NCBI GenBank assembly: GCA_022844485.1
Contig: JALHLQ010000011.1
Coordinates: 1 to 64,000 of the forward strand
Length of the DNA stretch: 64,000 bases
Origin: Xanthobacteraceae bacterium
GTDB lineage: Bacteria > Pseudomonadota > Alphaproteobacteria > Rhizobiales > Xanthobacteraceae
Direction: 5' to 3'
The notes beneath the pieces were generated by a model. That model was not told where the DNA came from, did no database searches, and saw only the letters and a list, made by a program, of their open reading frames with translations. The position numbers and the translations under genes are program-made. Position 1 is the first letter of the stretch. The number at the start of each line of letters is the position of its first letter. Of this stretch, positions 1 through 8,667 are shown piece by piece.

Positions 1-361
<361 letters not shown>

Positions 362-496
362 CTCATTTCCAGTGCCCGTCCCGGACGCCGCGTCCGAGAT
401 CCGGACAAAGAACCAGCTTGCTTTGCGGAGATCGACGACAGTTTCGGAATCTCTTTCCGTCCGCTGCCGTCCGTCTTCCGCCCTCTGTCCTTCGCC

Positions 497-614
497 GGCT
501 TGGTGGTTCTAGCGGGGAGCCTGAACCCGTTCCCATCCCGAACACGGCCGTTAAACTCCCCAGCGCCGATGGTACTAAGTCTCAAGACTTGGAAGAGTAG
601 GTCGCTGCCAGGCC
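497..614 (+). rRNA. rrf: 5S ribosomal RNA
   Basis: The conserved 5S core CCCATCCCGAACACGGCCGTTAAAC and GCGCCGATGGTACT are visible. The terminal helix GGCTTGG / CCAGGCC closes a ~118-nt molecule. It lies ~135 nt after 23S, and that spacer holds nothing recognisable. No tRNA follows 5S in this operon. Confidence 0.95.
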
Positions 615-649
615 TGCCAAGGACAGAATTCTTCACGATGATCTTGTCC

Positions 650-688
650 AAAACGCCGCCGCGGTTTTTCCACGGCGGCGTTTTTTTT
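650..688 (+). terminator. Intrinsic terminator of the rRNA operon
   Basis: AAAACGCCGCCG and CGGCGGCGTTTT pair around a short loop and are followed by a run of eight T. The hairpin lies 35 nt after 5S and closes the rRNA operon. Confidence 0.9.
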
Positions 689-831
689 GATCAATGGAAA
701 TCCCATCGCTTTAGCGCCGCATCCGTAGTCGCCCGCTCCGGAGGTTCCCGCAGGAACATCGGGCACGCCGCTGCATTTGTTTGTACGTCGGGCCTCGCAT
801 GAGGCCCTGCGCGCCAGGGCGGCTGATCGCA

Positions 832-1038
832 ATGAGCGACATCGGGCATCGACGCATCTCCAGGCCGCTTGTGCGAGACGACGAGGATTCGCCGGTTGCC
901 GATGCGGAACTCGAGCGCGTACTGGAAGAAGTTCCGCGTGGAACCTTCGCGCTCGTCGGCGCGGCGATGCTGCTTCTGCTCGCCGGCTACTTCTATGTCT
1001 ATCTCTTCGTCTTCCTGCCGCGCGGCATGGTGGGCTGA
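832..1038 (+). CDS. Cytochrome c oxidase subunit IIa-like small membrane protein
   Basis: A 68-residue protein beginning MSDIGHRR. It has a short acidic N-terminus and one C-terminal membrane segment (about residues 38-62, TFALVGAAMLLLLAGYFYVYLFVF). It lies 3 nt before subunit II of a haem-copper oxidase. Small single-span subunits (IIa/CbaD type) occupy this place in ba3-type oxidase operons, where they complete the two-span subunit II fold. The ORF track begins at an upstream TTG; the internal ATG at 832 is preferred because it removes an implausible leader. The function is inferred mainly from size and position. Confidence 0.7.
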   Translation: MSDIGHRRISRPLVRDDEDSPVADAELERVLEEVPRGTFALVGAAMLLLLAGYFYVYLFVFLPRGMVG

Positions 1039-1041
1039 GCC

Positions 1042-1581
1042 GTGCACGCAAGCGAACGCGAAATCCTCGGGCAGGAGCTGCGCTGGGCCGCCGTCGTAGC
1101 AGGGATCGTCGGCGTGGTGATGGTGGCCATCCTCTATGCCGGTCTGGCGCTGCGCACGAATCCGCCAAGCAATCTCGAGACCGTCGATCCGAAGACGCTG
1201 CACCTCACGGCCGAATTCTCGGAACCGAATCTCGGCACACGCGTCGAGCCGAACGGACAGGTCACGACGCGCATGGTGACTGCGCAGTTCGCCTTCGTGC
1301 CGCGCTGCGTGGTCGTTCCGGCAAACCGTCCGGTGACGCTGCGCTTCGCGACGCCCGACGTGATCCACGGCATTCTCGTCACCGGCACCAACGTCAACAC
1401 CATGGTGATTCCCGGCTTCGTCTCGCAGGTCCACACCGTGTTCACGCGCTCGGGGCAGCTTCTGATGCCGTGCCACGAGTATTGCGGGCTCGGTCACAGT
1501 CAGATGTGGGCGACGGTGAACGTGGTTCCTGAATCGGAGTTCAAGCCGGACGCAGATGGGAGGGCGAGCTGTGCTCCATAA
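1042..1581 (+). CDS. Cytochrome c oxidase subunit II (CuA, ba3-like)
   Basis: It encodes the CuA subunit that takes electrons from cytochrome c and passes them to subunit I. One membrane anchor spans about residues 14-37, followed by a periplasmic cupredoxin domain. All CuA ligands are visible: H109, then C144, E146, C148, H152 and M155 in PCHEYCGLGHSQMW. At 179 residues with one transmembrane helix it is the short ba3/B-family type, not the two-helix aa3 form. It starts at GTG, 3 nt after the small subunit, and its end overlaps the start region of subunit I. Confidence 0.93.
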   Translation: MHASEREILGQELRWAAVVAGIVGVVMVAILYAGLALRTNPPSNLETVDPKTLHLTAEFSEPNLGTRVEPNGQVTTRMVTAQFAFVPRCVVVPANRPVTLRFATPDVIHGILVTGTNVNTMVIPGFVSQVHTVFTRSGQLLMPCHEYCGLGHSQMWATVNVVPESEFKPDADGRASCAP

Positions 1582-3193
1582 CGCGAGAGGGCTGACGCTC
1601 GCGCACATGTGGGTGGCGTTTGCGACCTTTGCGCTCGCGGCCGTGCTCGGCGCCTGGCAGATGTGGGCGCGAACGCCGCTTGGCGCGCCGTTCCACACGC
1701 CCGACAACTACTTCACGTCGGTCACAGCGCACGGCGTGATCATGGCCTATGTGCTGACAACCTTCTTCATCATGGGGTTCGGGTACTATGTGGGGGCCAC
1801 CGCGCTCGATCGGCCGATTCCCGGCAAAACCTGGGCTTGGGTCGGCTATGCGCTCGCGGTGATCGGCACCGTCATGGCGGCCATCACGATCCTGAGCGGC
1901 CGTGCCTCGGTGCTCTACACGTTCTACCCGCCGCTCGTAGCAAGCCCATTCTTCTATATCGGCCTCGTTCTGGTCGTGGCCGGATCATGGATCTGGTGCG
2001 TGATCATGATCGTGGCGATGCTGCAATGGAAGCGCGCGCAGCCTGGCGAACCTGTGCCGCTCGCGATGTTTGCGACTGTCGCGAACGCGGTGCTGTGGCT
2101 ATGGACCACGGTCGGCGTCAGCGCCGAGCTCGTGTTCCAGGTCATCCCGGCGGCGCTCGGCTTCAACCAGATGATGGATGTGGGACTTTCGCGCACGCTG
2201 TTCTCGTGGACGTTGCACGCGATCGTCTATTTCTGGCTGATCCCGTCCTACATCGCCTTCTACACGATGGCGCCGCAAGCGGCGGGCGGACGGCTCTACA
2301 GCGACACGATGGGACGGCTCACCTTCATCCTGTTCCTGATCTACAGCCTGCCGGTCGGGCTGCATCATCTCTTCATGGATCCCGAGCATTCGACCGGCTT
2401 CAAATTCCTGCAAGCCACGCTGACGGCACTCGTCGCTGTGCCGACCTTGCTCACCGGCTTCACCATCACCGCTTCTTTCGAGATCGCCGGCCGTTTGCGC
2501 GGCGGCCGCGGCTGGTTCGGCTGGATCGGCGCGCTGCCGTGGGAGCGGCCGATGGTGCTCGCGACCGGGCTTGCCTTCGTCATGCTGTTCTGGGGCGGGG
2601 GCGGCGGGCTCGTGAACATGAGCTTCGGCATGAACGCGCTGATCCACAACACGTCCTGGGTCACGGCGCACTTCCATCTCATCTTCGGCGGCACCGCGGT
2701 GATCATGTATTTCGCCATCGCCTATGCGATCTGGCCGCGCCTCACGGGGCGTCCGGCGCTGTCCGTGTCGCACCAGCGCCTGCAGCTCTGGCTCTGGTTC
2801 ATCGGCATGATGGTGATGACGCTGCCTTGGCATTGGCTCGGGCTGCAGGGGCAGTGGCGGCGCGTCGCGCAGTTCGACTACACGAACCCGATCATCGCGT
2901 CGTGGGGTCCATGGGTCATCGTCTCCTTCCTTGGCGGTCTGATCTTGCTTGCGAGCGCGTTCCTCTTCATCTGGAATCTGGCGAGCTTCCACCGTCGGGA
3001 AGCGGCGGTGCCGATGCCGGCGATGCGCTATGCGCTGGCGGTACATCCCCCTGGGCGATTGCCCGCGGCGCTGAACGGGTTCGCGCTCTGGAACGTCTTC
3101 GTGCTCGTCTTGATGGTGATCGCCTACGGCTATCCGATCGCACAGTTCTTCATCCTGCAGCCGCCGGAAGCGGTGGTGCATCGCGTGGACTGA
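1571..3193 (+). CDS. Cytochrome c oxidase subunit I (ba3/B-family haem-copper oxidase)
   Basis: The catalytic subunit reduces O2 to water at a haem-CuB centre and pumps protons. It has about twelve or more membrane helices. Ligands visible include the low-spin haem histidine in VTAHGVIMAYV, the CuB/Tyr motif HAIVYFWLIPSY, the CuB histidines in GLHHLFMD, and the haem histidines in TAHFHLIFGG. The ORF is open from ATG 1556, but GTG 1571 has a GGAGGG ribosome site just upstream and is preferred. It overlaps subunit II by about 11 nt, implying translational coupling. No subunit III gene is present, which is normal for ba3-type oxidases. Confidence 0.92.
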   Translation: MLHNARGLTLAHMWVAFATFALAAVLGAWQMWARTPLGAPFHTPDNYFTSVTAHGVIMAYVLTTFFIMGFGYYVGATALDRPIPGKTWAWVGYALAVIGTVMAAITILSGRASVLYTFYPPLVASPFFYIGLVLVVAGSWIWCVIMIVAMLQWKRAQPGEPVPLAMFATVANAVLWLWTTVGVSAELVFQVIPAALGFNQMMDVGLSRTLFSWTLHAIVYFWLIPSYIAFYTMAPQAAGGRLYSDTMGRLTFILFLIYSLPVGLHHLFMDPEHSTGFKFLQATLTALVAVPTLLTGFTITASFEIAGRLRGGRGWFGWIGALPWERPMVLATGLAFVMLFWGGGGGLVNMSFGMNALIHNTSWVTAHFHLIFGGTAVIMYFAIAYAIWPRLTGRPALSVSHQRLQLWLWFIGMMVMTLPWHWLGLQGQWRRVAQFDYTNPIIASWGPWVIVSFLGGLILLASAFLFIWNLASFHRREAAVPMPAMRYALAVHPPGRLPAALNGFALWNVFVLVLMVIAYGYPIAQFFILQPPEAVVHRVD

Positions 3194-3196
3194 CGC

Positions 3197-4057
3197 ATGA
3201 GCGCCGAATCGCACCCTCGCGTCTTGGACCAGCGCTGGCGCGTATGGGCCAGCGTCGCCATCGGAGGTGCCGTGCTGTTCGGCGCCCTTGTCGGCTTCGT
3301 GATCCTGCCGGTGCTGCAGGGGCGACAAGCGGGTGTCGACGCCTGGACCGCCTTCTGCCGGGCAATTGGCGTTGCGCCGGGTTCGCCGGCGATGCCGCAG
3401 CCTTCCATGACAGCGCCGGCGCAGCCCGTCTCGCAGGTCGCCTGGACGCCCGACATCATCAACGGATTGCATTCGGCGGATCGCGCTGCGGGGCAGAAGA
3501 TCGCCGCCGAGGTTTGTGTCGCCTGTCACGGCGAGACCGGGATATCCGCGAATCCGCAATGGCCGCATCTCTCCGGGCAGTCGGCTTTCGCGATCTACAA
3601 GCAGTTGCACGACTACAAGAGCGGTGCGCGCGTCAACGAGCAGATGACGCCGGTGGTGCAGGATCTGACCGAGCGGCAGATGGTGGACGTGGCCGGCTAC
3701 TATGCCAACCTCGCGCGCGGGACCCTCGATCCGCAGACCACGTGGGTGACCTACGAAAATATTCGACGGCTGGTCGAAGAAGGCGATCCGGCGCGAGGCA
3801 TTGCAGCGTGCGCCTCTTGTCATGGCGCGCGGGCCGGCGGACCGATCGAAACCCCGACGCTGACGGGCCAGCGTCGCGAGTACCTGGTCGCGCAACTGCA
3901 GGCCTATGCCTCGGGGCAGCGCAGCAATGACGTGTATCGCCGCATGCGCGGTCTCTCGGCGCAGTTGAAACCCGAGGAGATCGAGGGCCTGGCCGCCTAT
4001 TACGCGGCCGCGCGCGGACTCGAGCCGCAAGCTGCAAGGTCATCGGGCGAGCGCTGA
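3197..4057 (+). CDS. Membrane-anchored dihaem cytochrome c (c4-like)
   Basis: A 286-residue protein with an N-terminal transmembrane anchor (about 18-40) and a proline-rich linker. Two class I cytochrome c domains follow, each with a CXXCH haem site: C107-VAC-H111 and C205-ASC-H209. Tandem c4-like domains such as LSGQSAFAIYKQL and LTGQRREYLVAQL support a c4-type electron carrier. The gene begins 3 nt after subunit I, so it is the last gene of the oxidase operon. It most likely delivers electrons from the bc1 complex to CuA of this oxidase. Confidence 0.88.
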   Translation: MSAESHPRVLDQRWRVWASVAIGGAVLFGALVGFVILPVLQGRQAGVDAWTAFCRAIGVAPGSPAMPQPSMTAPAQPVSQVAWTPDIINGLHSADRAAGQKIAAEVCVACHGETGISANPQWPHLSGQSAFAIYKQLHDYKSGARVNEQMTPVVQDLTERQMVDVAGYYANLARGTLDPQTTWVTYENIRRLVEEGDPARGIAACASCHGARAGGPIETPTLTGQRREYLVAQLQAYASGQRSNDVYRRMRGLSAQLKPEEIEGLAAYYAAARGLEPQAARSSGER

Positions 4058-4077
4058 TCTCCCTAACATTTTGTTCT

Positions 4078-4123
4078 GCGCGTGATCTTTGCGAAAACCG
4101 GCATCCACTTTCGCGATCACGCG
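4078..4123. repeat. Intergenic palindromic repeat (ACCGGCATCCACTT family)
   Basis: GCGTGATCTTTGCGAAA and TTTCGCGATCACGC form inverted arms around AACCGGCATCCAC. The central ACCGGTATCCACTT-like core recurs near 44960 and, on the other strand, near 55825. Elements of this kind are widespread between Rhizobiales genes. It may also act as a terminator between the two converging genes. Confidence 0.6.
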
Positions 4124-5083
4124 CTAGTTCTTCGCCGGCGCGTCGAACAGCTTGCCGAAGCGTTCCGCGTCCCGGCGGATGATGCTGTCGAATTCCCCGG
4201 CTGCGGTGGCGCTGATCACCACACCCTGCTGTTCGAAGCGCGCGCGGAGGTCGGATTGGCCGAGGACGTCGACGAGATCCTGATGGATCTTGGCCAGGAC
4301 AGGCTTCGGCGTTCCCGCGGGCGCCATGATGCCGAACCAGGCATCATACTCGAAATTCGGCAGGCCTGCTTCTTTGAAGGTCGGGACATTGGGAAGGCCG
4401 GGAAGCCGCTTGTCGCCCGTCACTGCCAGCCCGCGCAGCTTGCCGGATTGGATCAAATCCCCGCCGACGTTGAAGAACGTGAAGGCCATGGCCGTGTCGC
4501 CGCGCAGCACGCTGGTCTGCGCTTCAGGCAGCCCGCGATAGGGAACGTGAACGATATCCGTACCGGTCGCCTGCTTCAGCGTTTCGGCGGCAAGTCCGGT
4601 CGTGCTGCCCAAGCCGGCAGAGCCATAGTTCAGTCCACCGGGTTTCGCCTTGGCCGCTGCGATGAGATCGTTCACGGTCGTGGTCTTGGACTCCGGCGGA
4701 GCGATGAGGATGACCGGCATCACGGCGACCCGGGAAATGCCGGCGAAATCCTTGAGCGGATCGAAGCTCAATTCCTTATTGATCTTGTTGACGATCGTGT
4801 GCCCGTTTGAGGTGAGCATCAGCGTATAGCCGTCCGGCGTGGACTTCGCGACGCTCGTCGTGCCGGCGATGCCTGGCCGATTTTCGACGACGACCTGCTG
4901 CTTCCACTTGTCGGTCAGGCGCTCAGATATGGCGCGCGCCAGGATGTCGGTCATGCTCCCGGGCGAAAACGGCACGATCATGCGCACGGTCTGACTCGGA
5001 AAAGTCGGTGTCTGCGCCAGAGCCGAGGCCGGAAAGGCCAACGCAATGGCAGCAGCAATGCCCAGTTCTGTGAGTGACTTCAT
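4124..5083 (-). CDS. Tripartite tricarboxylate transporter binding protein (TctC/Bug family)
   Basis: A periplasmic solute-binding protein of 319 residues. The signal peptide is MKSLTELGIAAAIALAFPASALAQ, followed by the family hallmarks RMIVPFSPGSMTDILAR, VVENRPGIAGT and VPYRGLPEAQT. Bug proteins bind carboxylates or amides for a TctAB permease, or act as orphan receptors, and no tctA or tctB is in the window. The start MKSL is preceded by GGAGGAAACC. It lies downstream of dgoK-dgoA on the same strand (135 nt gap), which hints at, but does not prove, an aldonate or sugar-acid ligand. Confidence 0.9.
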   Translation of the reverse strand: MKSLTELGIAAAIALAFPASALAQTPTFPSQTVRMIVPFSPGSMTDILARAISERLTDKWKQQVVVENRPGIAGTTSVAKSTPDGYTLMLTSNGHTIVNKINKELSFDPLKDFAGISRVAVMPVILIAPPESKTTTVNDLIAAAKAKPGGLNYGSAGLGSTTGLAAETLKQATGTDIVHVPYRGLPEAQTSVLRGDTAMAFTFFNVGGDLIQSGKLRGLAVTGDKRLPGLPNVPTFKEAGLPNFEYDAWFGIMAPAGTPKPVLAKIHQDLVDVLGQSDLRARFEQQGVVISATAAGEFDSIIRRDAERFGKLFDAPAKN

Positions 5084-5218
5084 TGGTTTCCTCCGCTTTG
5101 GCCGGTATTCATGCCGCCTGCGGTGCGCGGGCGCAATAGGCATGCGACCGCCCGGCTTTTCATGGAGTGAAACGCCCTGGGCAACAGCATCCGCGGCTTG
5201 GGATGTCGCCCCCGGGCC

Positions 5219-5842
5219 TCAGGCCGAGGCCGCGCGCACGAAGGCTCGCGCGGCTTGCGCGACCTCGGCGGGGCTGCGGCCGGGCTGATACAAGGCAGAT
5301 CCGATCCCGAATCCGTCGGCGCCGGCCTCCCGATAGGCTGGAATATTGACAGGCGTAATCCCGCCCACCGGCAGCAGCTTCTGCTCACGGGGTATCACTG
5401 CGCGCAGCGCCTTGACCACCTGGGGTCCGATCATCTCAGCGGGAAAGAGCTTGACGGCATGGGCGCCGAGTGCGCGCGCTGCAAAGATTTCGCTCGGAGT
5501 CACGACCCCCGGCATCGGCACCAGGCCGCGGGTCAAGGCCGCTCGCACCACGGCGGGATCGAAATGCGGGCTGACGACAAGGCGGCCGCCGGCGCGCGCC
5601 ACCGCATCCACGTCCTCCTGACTGAGAACGGTCCCCGCGCCGACAAGGGCTTGCGCACCGAATTGATTTTCAAGTCTGCGGATACTGTCCAGCGGCTCCG
5701 GCGAGTTCAGCGGCACCTCGATGATACGGAAGCCGGCGTCGATCAGCGCTTGTCCGACCGGGACTGCTTCATCCGGCGTCAGACCACGCAGAATGGCCAC
5801 AAGCGGGCAGGTGCGAAGCGCCTGGTCGAGCGTCAAAGCCAT
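5219..5842 (-). CDS. dgoA: 2-dehydro-3-deoxy-6-phosphogalactonate aldolase
   Basis: A class I aldolase that cleaves 2-keto-3-deoxy-6-phosphogalactonate to pyruvate and glyceraldehyde 3-phosphate, the last step of the De Ley-Doudoroff route. The 207-residue TIM barrel shows the general base E42 in IIEVPLNSP, the Schiff-base lysine K131 in AVKLFPAEM, and the phosphate-binding PVGGITP. PLNSP in place of the TLRTP of the KDPG type, plus overlap with dgoK, points to DgoA rather than Eda. Its start overlaps the dgoK stop by 10 nt, so the two are translationally coupled. Confidence 0.9.
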   Translation of the reverse strand: MALTLDQALRTCPLVAILRGLTPDEAVPVGQALIDAGFRIIEVPLNSPEPLDSIRRLENQFGAQALVGAGTVLSQEDVDAVARAGGRLVVSPHFDPAVVRAALTRGLVPMPGVVTPSEIFAARALGAHAVKLFPAEMIGPQVVKALRAVIPREQKLLPVGGITPVNIPAYREAGADGFGIGSALYQPGRSPAEVAQAARAFVRAASA

Positions 5843-6729
5843 GTCAGCAATCTCGCGATTTCGATCAGGCCCTTCACCGTCGCGTCCTGCGGACCGCGCA
5901 CCGCCTTTCTCCTCAAAGCGGAAAACGCGGCCAGGTATCGGTCGACAAGCGCGGCCGCGCCGAAGACGAGCGGCGCCTCGTCGTGCAGCCCCAGCAAATT
6001 CCGAGCCGACGCCACTTCGCAGCCGATCAGGATGCCGGAAATATAGCTCGCGATGGCGTTGGGAGCGAGCTTGTCGGCTAGCGAGAGCGCGCGCGCTCCG
6101 AACAGTTCATGCGTCAGTGTGCCGAGCGCGGCTGCGCGCGCTCCGGCTTCGACGCCGCGCAAGAACGCCGCCTCGTCATGGTCGCGCCCTTTGACCATCC
6201 TCCCGAGGATCGAGTGGTCGAGCAGCACCGCAAAGAGTTCGCCCGTCATGAAGGTGGCGAAATGACGGATCGCCCCGCCCTCGACGAGCGCCCATTTCGA
6301 ATGCGTGCCGGGATGCAGCGCGAGCCCTTCGTCCATGACTCCGAGAATCTGCGTCTCCTCTCCGCGCATCACGTCGTGAATTCCCCCCGAGATGTTCACG
6401 CCGGGAATGAAACCGATGCGGACGCCGTCGGCGAGCCGGCGCTGCACGACGTTCGCGGCGAGCGCGGCGCGCGAGGCGGGGCAGGGGACGTAGGGTGTCT
6501 CAACCCAGCCCTGCCGGCTTGTGATCATGCCAGAGGCGATGCAGGGGATCGCGGGGTCAAGCCAGTCACCGATATTGTCGCGCAGCTTCTCTTCGAACCG
6601 GCCCTCCTTCACCGTAAGAATGCCGTCCTGGGTGCGTCGCAAATCGAGCACCCGGCCCTCGCGATCCAGCCTGCGGGCGCGGAAACTCGACGTGCCCCAG
6701 TCGAGAGCGATGAGTCTGGTTTCGGCCAT
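5833..6729 (-). CDS. dgoK: 2-dehydro-3-deoxygalactonokinase
   Basis: An ATP-dependent kinase that phosphorylates 2-keto-3-deoxygalactonate at C6, supplying the substrate of DgoA. The N-terminus MAETRLIALDWGTSSFRARRLD is the phosphate-1 loop of the ASKHA fold, and the internal LHPGTHSKWALVEGG is characteristic of DgoK. Length 298 residues is normal. It is the first gene of a dgoK-dgoA pair on the minus strand. No galactonate dehydratase of the enolase superfamily lies next to it; an IlvD/Edd dehydratase at 20241 could supply the substrate. Confidence 0.9.
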   Translation of the reverse strand: MAETRLIALDWGTSSFRARRLDREGRVLDLRRTQDGILTVKEGRFEEKLRDNIGDWLDPAIPCIASGMITSRQGWVETPYVPCPASRAALAANVVQRRLADGVRIGFIPGVNISGGIHDVMRGEETQILGVMDEGLALHPGTHSKWALVEGGAIRHFATFMTGELFAVLLDHSILGRMVKGRDHDEAAFLRGVEAGARAAALGTLTHELFGARALSLADKLAPNAIASYISGILIGCEVASARNLLGLHDEAPLVFGAAALVDRYLAAFSALRRKAVRGPQDATVKGLIEIARLLTWL

Positions 6730-6824
6730 GCGTGTGCGGGCGGGGTTCTGTCTAGTTCCTGCCCGAACGGAACGCCCGCCCGGGCGTTGAAGTTCATTCT
6801 CACAACGTATTCATCCCGAAGAGG

Positions 6825-7265
6825 ATGCACATGGTCATTACGCGGGACACGACGCCGCCGGAAATCTCCTTGTCCACCGAGCAGGTGTGTTTCTTGATCG
6901 TCAAGGCGCGGGAGTTCGACGTCAAGGACGTGGTCACGATCCCGGATCCCGCGTCCAATGCTGCCGATGACGGCATGGCTGGCGTGCTGGAAGATCACGG
7001 GGACGACCCGACGCGGGCGGAGTTCGTTGCTTTCGTCGATGCCCTCTCGGTGGACGAGCAGGTAGAGCTTGTCGCCCTCGCCTGGCTCGGGCGGGGCGAT
7101 TCCGGGATTGAAGAATGGGCCGAGTTGCGCGCCGAGGCGGCGCGGCAGCACAATCGGCGGACTGCGGCATATCTGCTGGGCATGCCTTTGTTGGCCGATT
7201 ACCTCGAAGAAGGCCTGTCGACGTTCGGCCGCTCCTGTGTGGACGAGGAGATCGGGCGGCTCTGA
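6825..7265 (+). CDS. DUF3775 domain-containing protein
   Basis: A 146-residue, acidic, soluble protein with no signal peptide or membrane segment. The body, EFVAFVDALSVDEQVELVALAWLGRGD followed by the helical ...YLLGMPLLADYLEEGLSTFG, matches what I recall of the DUF3775 family common in Rhizobiales. The function is unknown. Start choice is open between ATG 6825 and ATG 6831. It converges with the APC permease gene, whose stop lies 2 nt away. Confidence 0.75.
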   Translation: MHMVITRDTTPPEISLSTEQVCFLIVKAREFDVKDVVTIPDPASNAADDGMAGVLEDHGDDPTRAEFVAFVDALSVDEQVELVALAWLGRGDSGIEEWAELRAEAARQHNRRTAAYLLGMPLLADYLEEGLSTFGRSCVDEEIGRL

Positions 7266-7267
7266 CG

Positions 7268-8599
7268 CTACTCGGCCGGAGCTGTGGTTCGCCGCTGCAG
7301 GAAGAGGAGCGGCGTCCCCGCGAGCAGCACCACGATCCCGAGAATCGAGCCGATCCCAGCATAGGCAAGGCTCGAATAGAACATCCAGGCACAAGCCGCG
7401 GCCAGAACAGCCGGCGTGAACGGATAGAACGGGACGCGGAACGGCCGTTCCCGGTCCGGATCGGTCCGGCGGAAGACGTAGACCGACACGGCCACGAGCA
7501 GCATGAACAACCAGAACACGGGGGCGGTGTAGGCGACCATGGCCTCAAAGCCGTCGCGCGTGACAGCGCCGAAAAGCACGAGCACGACCGAAATCGCGCC
7601 CTGCACGAGAAGCGCATTGACGGGATTACGCCCCCTGGTCTCCCAGGCGCCGAGCTTGCGCAAGAGCGGCACGTCGCGGCCCAGGGCATAATAGGAGCGC
7701 GCGCCGGTAAACACGGTTCCGTTCAGCGTGCTGAGCGCCGTGCAGCACACGATGAGACTGAGCAGGATCGCGCCGGGGTTGCCGGCGACGGCGCGCATCA
7801 AATCGGCGCCGACGGCATCGCTCGTCCGCAAGCCCTGAAGGCCCAATACGTTCAGGTAGGCCACGTTGATCAACACATAGAGCAGAACGATGATGGCGAC
7901 GCCGAGCACCAGCGTCCGCGCCATATTCCGCCGCACGTCGCGCAATTCGCCCGAGAGATAGGCTGCCTCGTTCCAGCCGCCATAGGTCAGCAGGATGAAT
8001 ACCATCGCGAGTCCGGCCGCTCCCCACCCAACATCCTTCGCGACCGCTGGGGCCGGAGCGGTGGCGGTCGCTAGAAAACCGGCGAAGACGACGGCAAGGA
8101 CCGCGAGCACCGTGAGCGCGCTGAACACGAGCTGCATCCACTTGCCTTGCGGGGTCCCGACCAGGTTGACAGCTGTAACTGCGATCACCCCGAGCACCGC
8201 ATAGACCGAGGTGCCGTAGGAGCCGAGCGGAATAAGCTGGTTCGCGTACTCGCCGAACACGAAAGCGACGGCTGCAATGGCGCCTGTCTGGATCACCGTC
8301 CCGCGCGCCCAGGCAAAGAACAGCCCGACCGATTGGCCATAGGCGCGGGTGAGAAAATGATACTCGCCGCCTGCATGCGGGTGCATGCTGCCGAGCTCGG
8401 CGTAGCACAGCGCGCCGGCAATGGTGATCAGGCCGCCGAGAAGCCACAGGCCGATAAACGCGCCTTCGCTCCCGACATTGGCCGCGACCAGCGACGGCGT
8501 CTTAAAAATGCCGATACCGACGACGATGCCGACGAGCATCGCGACGCCATCCACGACCGTCAGGTTTGCGCCGGGTGCTCCCGGATTGCGCTCCGCCAT
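7268..8599 (-). CDS. APC-superfamily amino acid permease
   Basis: A 443-residue inner-membrane transporter with about twelve helices. The unwound TM1 motif VVGIGIFKTP and the TM3-region CYAELGSMHPHAGGEYHFL place it in the APC family, near basic amino acid/polyamine or y+LAT-like antiporters. The substrate cannot be read from sequence. The ORF track extends to 8653, but MAERNPGAPG at 8599 is the more plausible start because the upstream extension is not conserved in character. Confidence 0.88.
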   Translation of the reverse strand: MAERNPGAPGANLTVVDGVAMLVGIVVGIGIFKTPSLVAANVGSEGAFIGLWLLGGLITIAGALCYAELGSMHPHAGGEYHFLTRAYGQSVGLFFAWARGTVIQTGAIAAVAFVFGEYANQLIPLGSYGTSVYAVLGVIAVTAVNLVGTPQGKWMQLVFSALTVLAVLAVVFAGFLATATAPAPAVAKDVGWGAAGLAMVFILLTYGGWNEAAYLSGELRDVRRNMARTLVLGVAIIVLLYVLINVAYLNVLGLQGLRTSDAVGADLMRAVAGNPGAILLSLIVCCTALSTLNGTVFTGARSYYALGRDVPLLRKLGAWETRGRNPVNALLVQGAISVVLVLFGAVTRDGFEAMVAYTAPVFWLFMLLVAVSVYVFRRTDPDRERPFRVPFYPFTPAVLAAACAWMFYSSLAYAGIGSILGIVVLLAGTPLLFLQRRTTAPAE

Positions 8600-8667
8600 G
8601 CTCTGCTCCCAACAAGCAAGCCGGACCCTCGACAGTGACGGTCCGGCTGTCACAACAAGAGTCGAAT

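Noticed and set aside
683-697. TTGATCAA considered as an FNR box before the oxidase operon
   Set aside because: It lacks the 4-nt spacer between half sites and overlaps the T tail of the rRNA terminator.
691-1707. 338-residue minus-strand ORF opposite the oxidase genes
   Set aside because: It is a high-GC shadow, full of H/R/D runs, antisense to three well-supported oxidase genes.
1609-4030. Two ORFs of 773 and 643 residues over the subunit I and cytochrome c genes
   Set aside because: Their compositions are Arg/His/Asp-rich shadows; the true frame shows haem and copper ligands.
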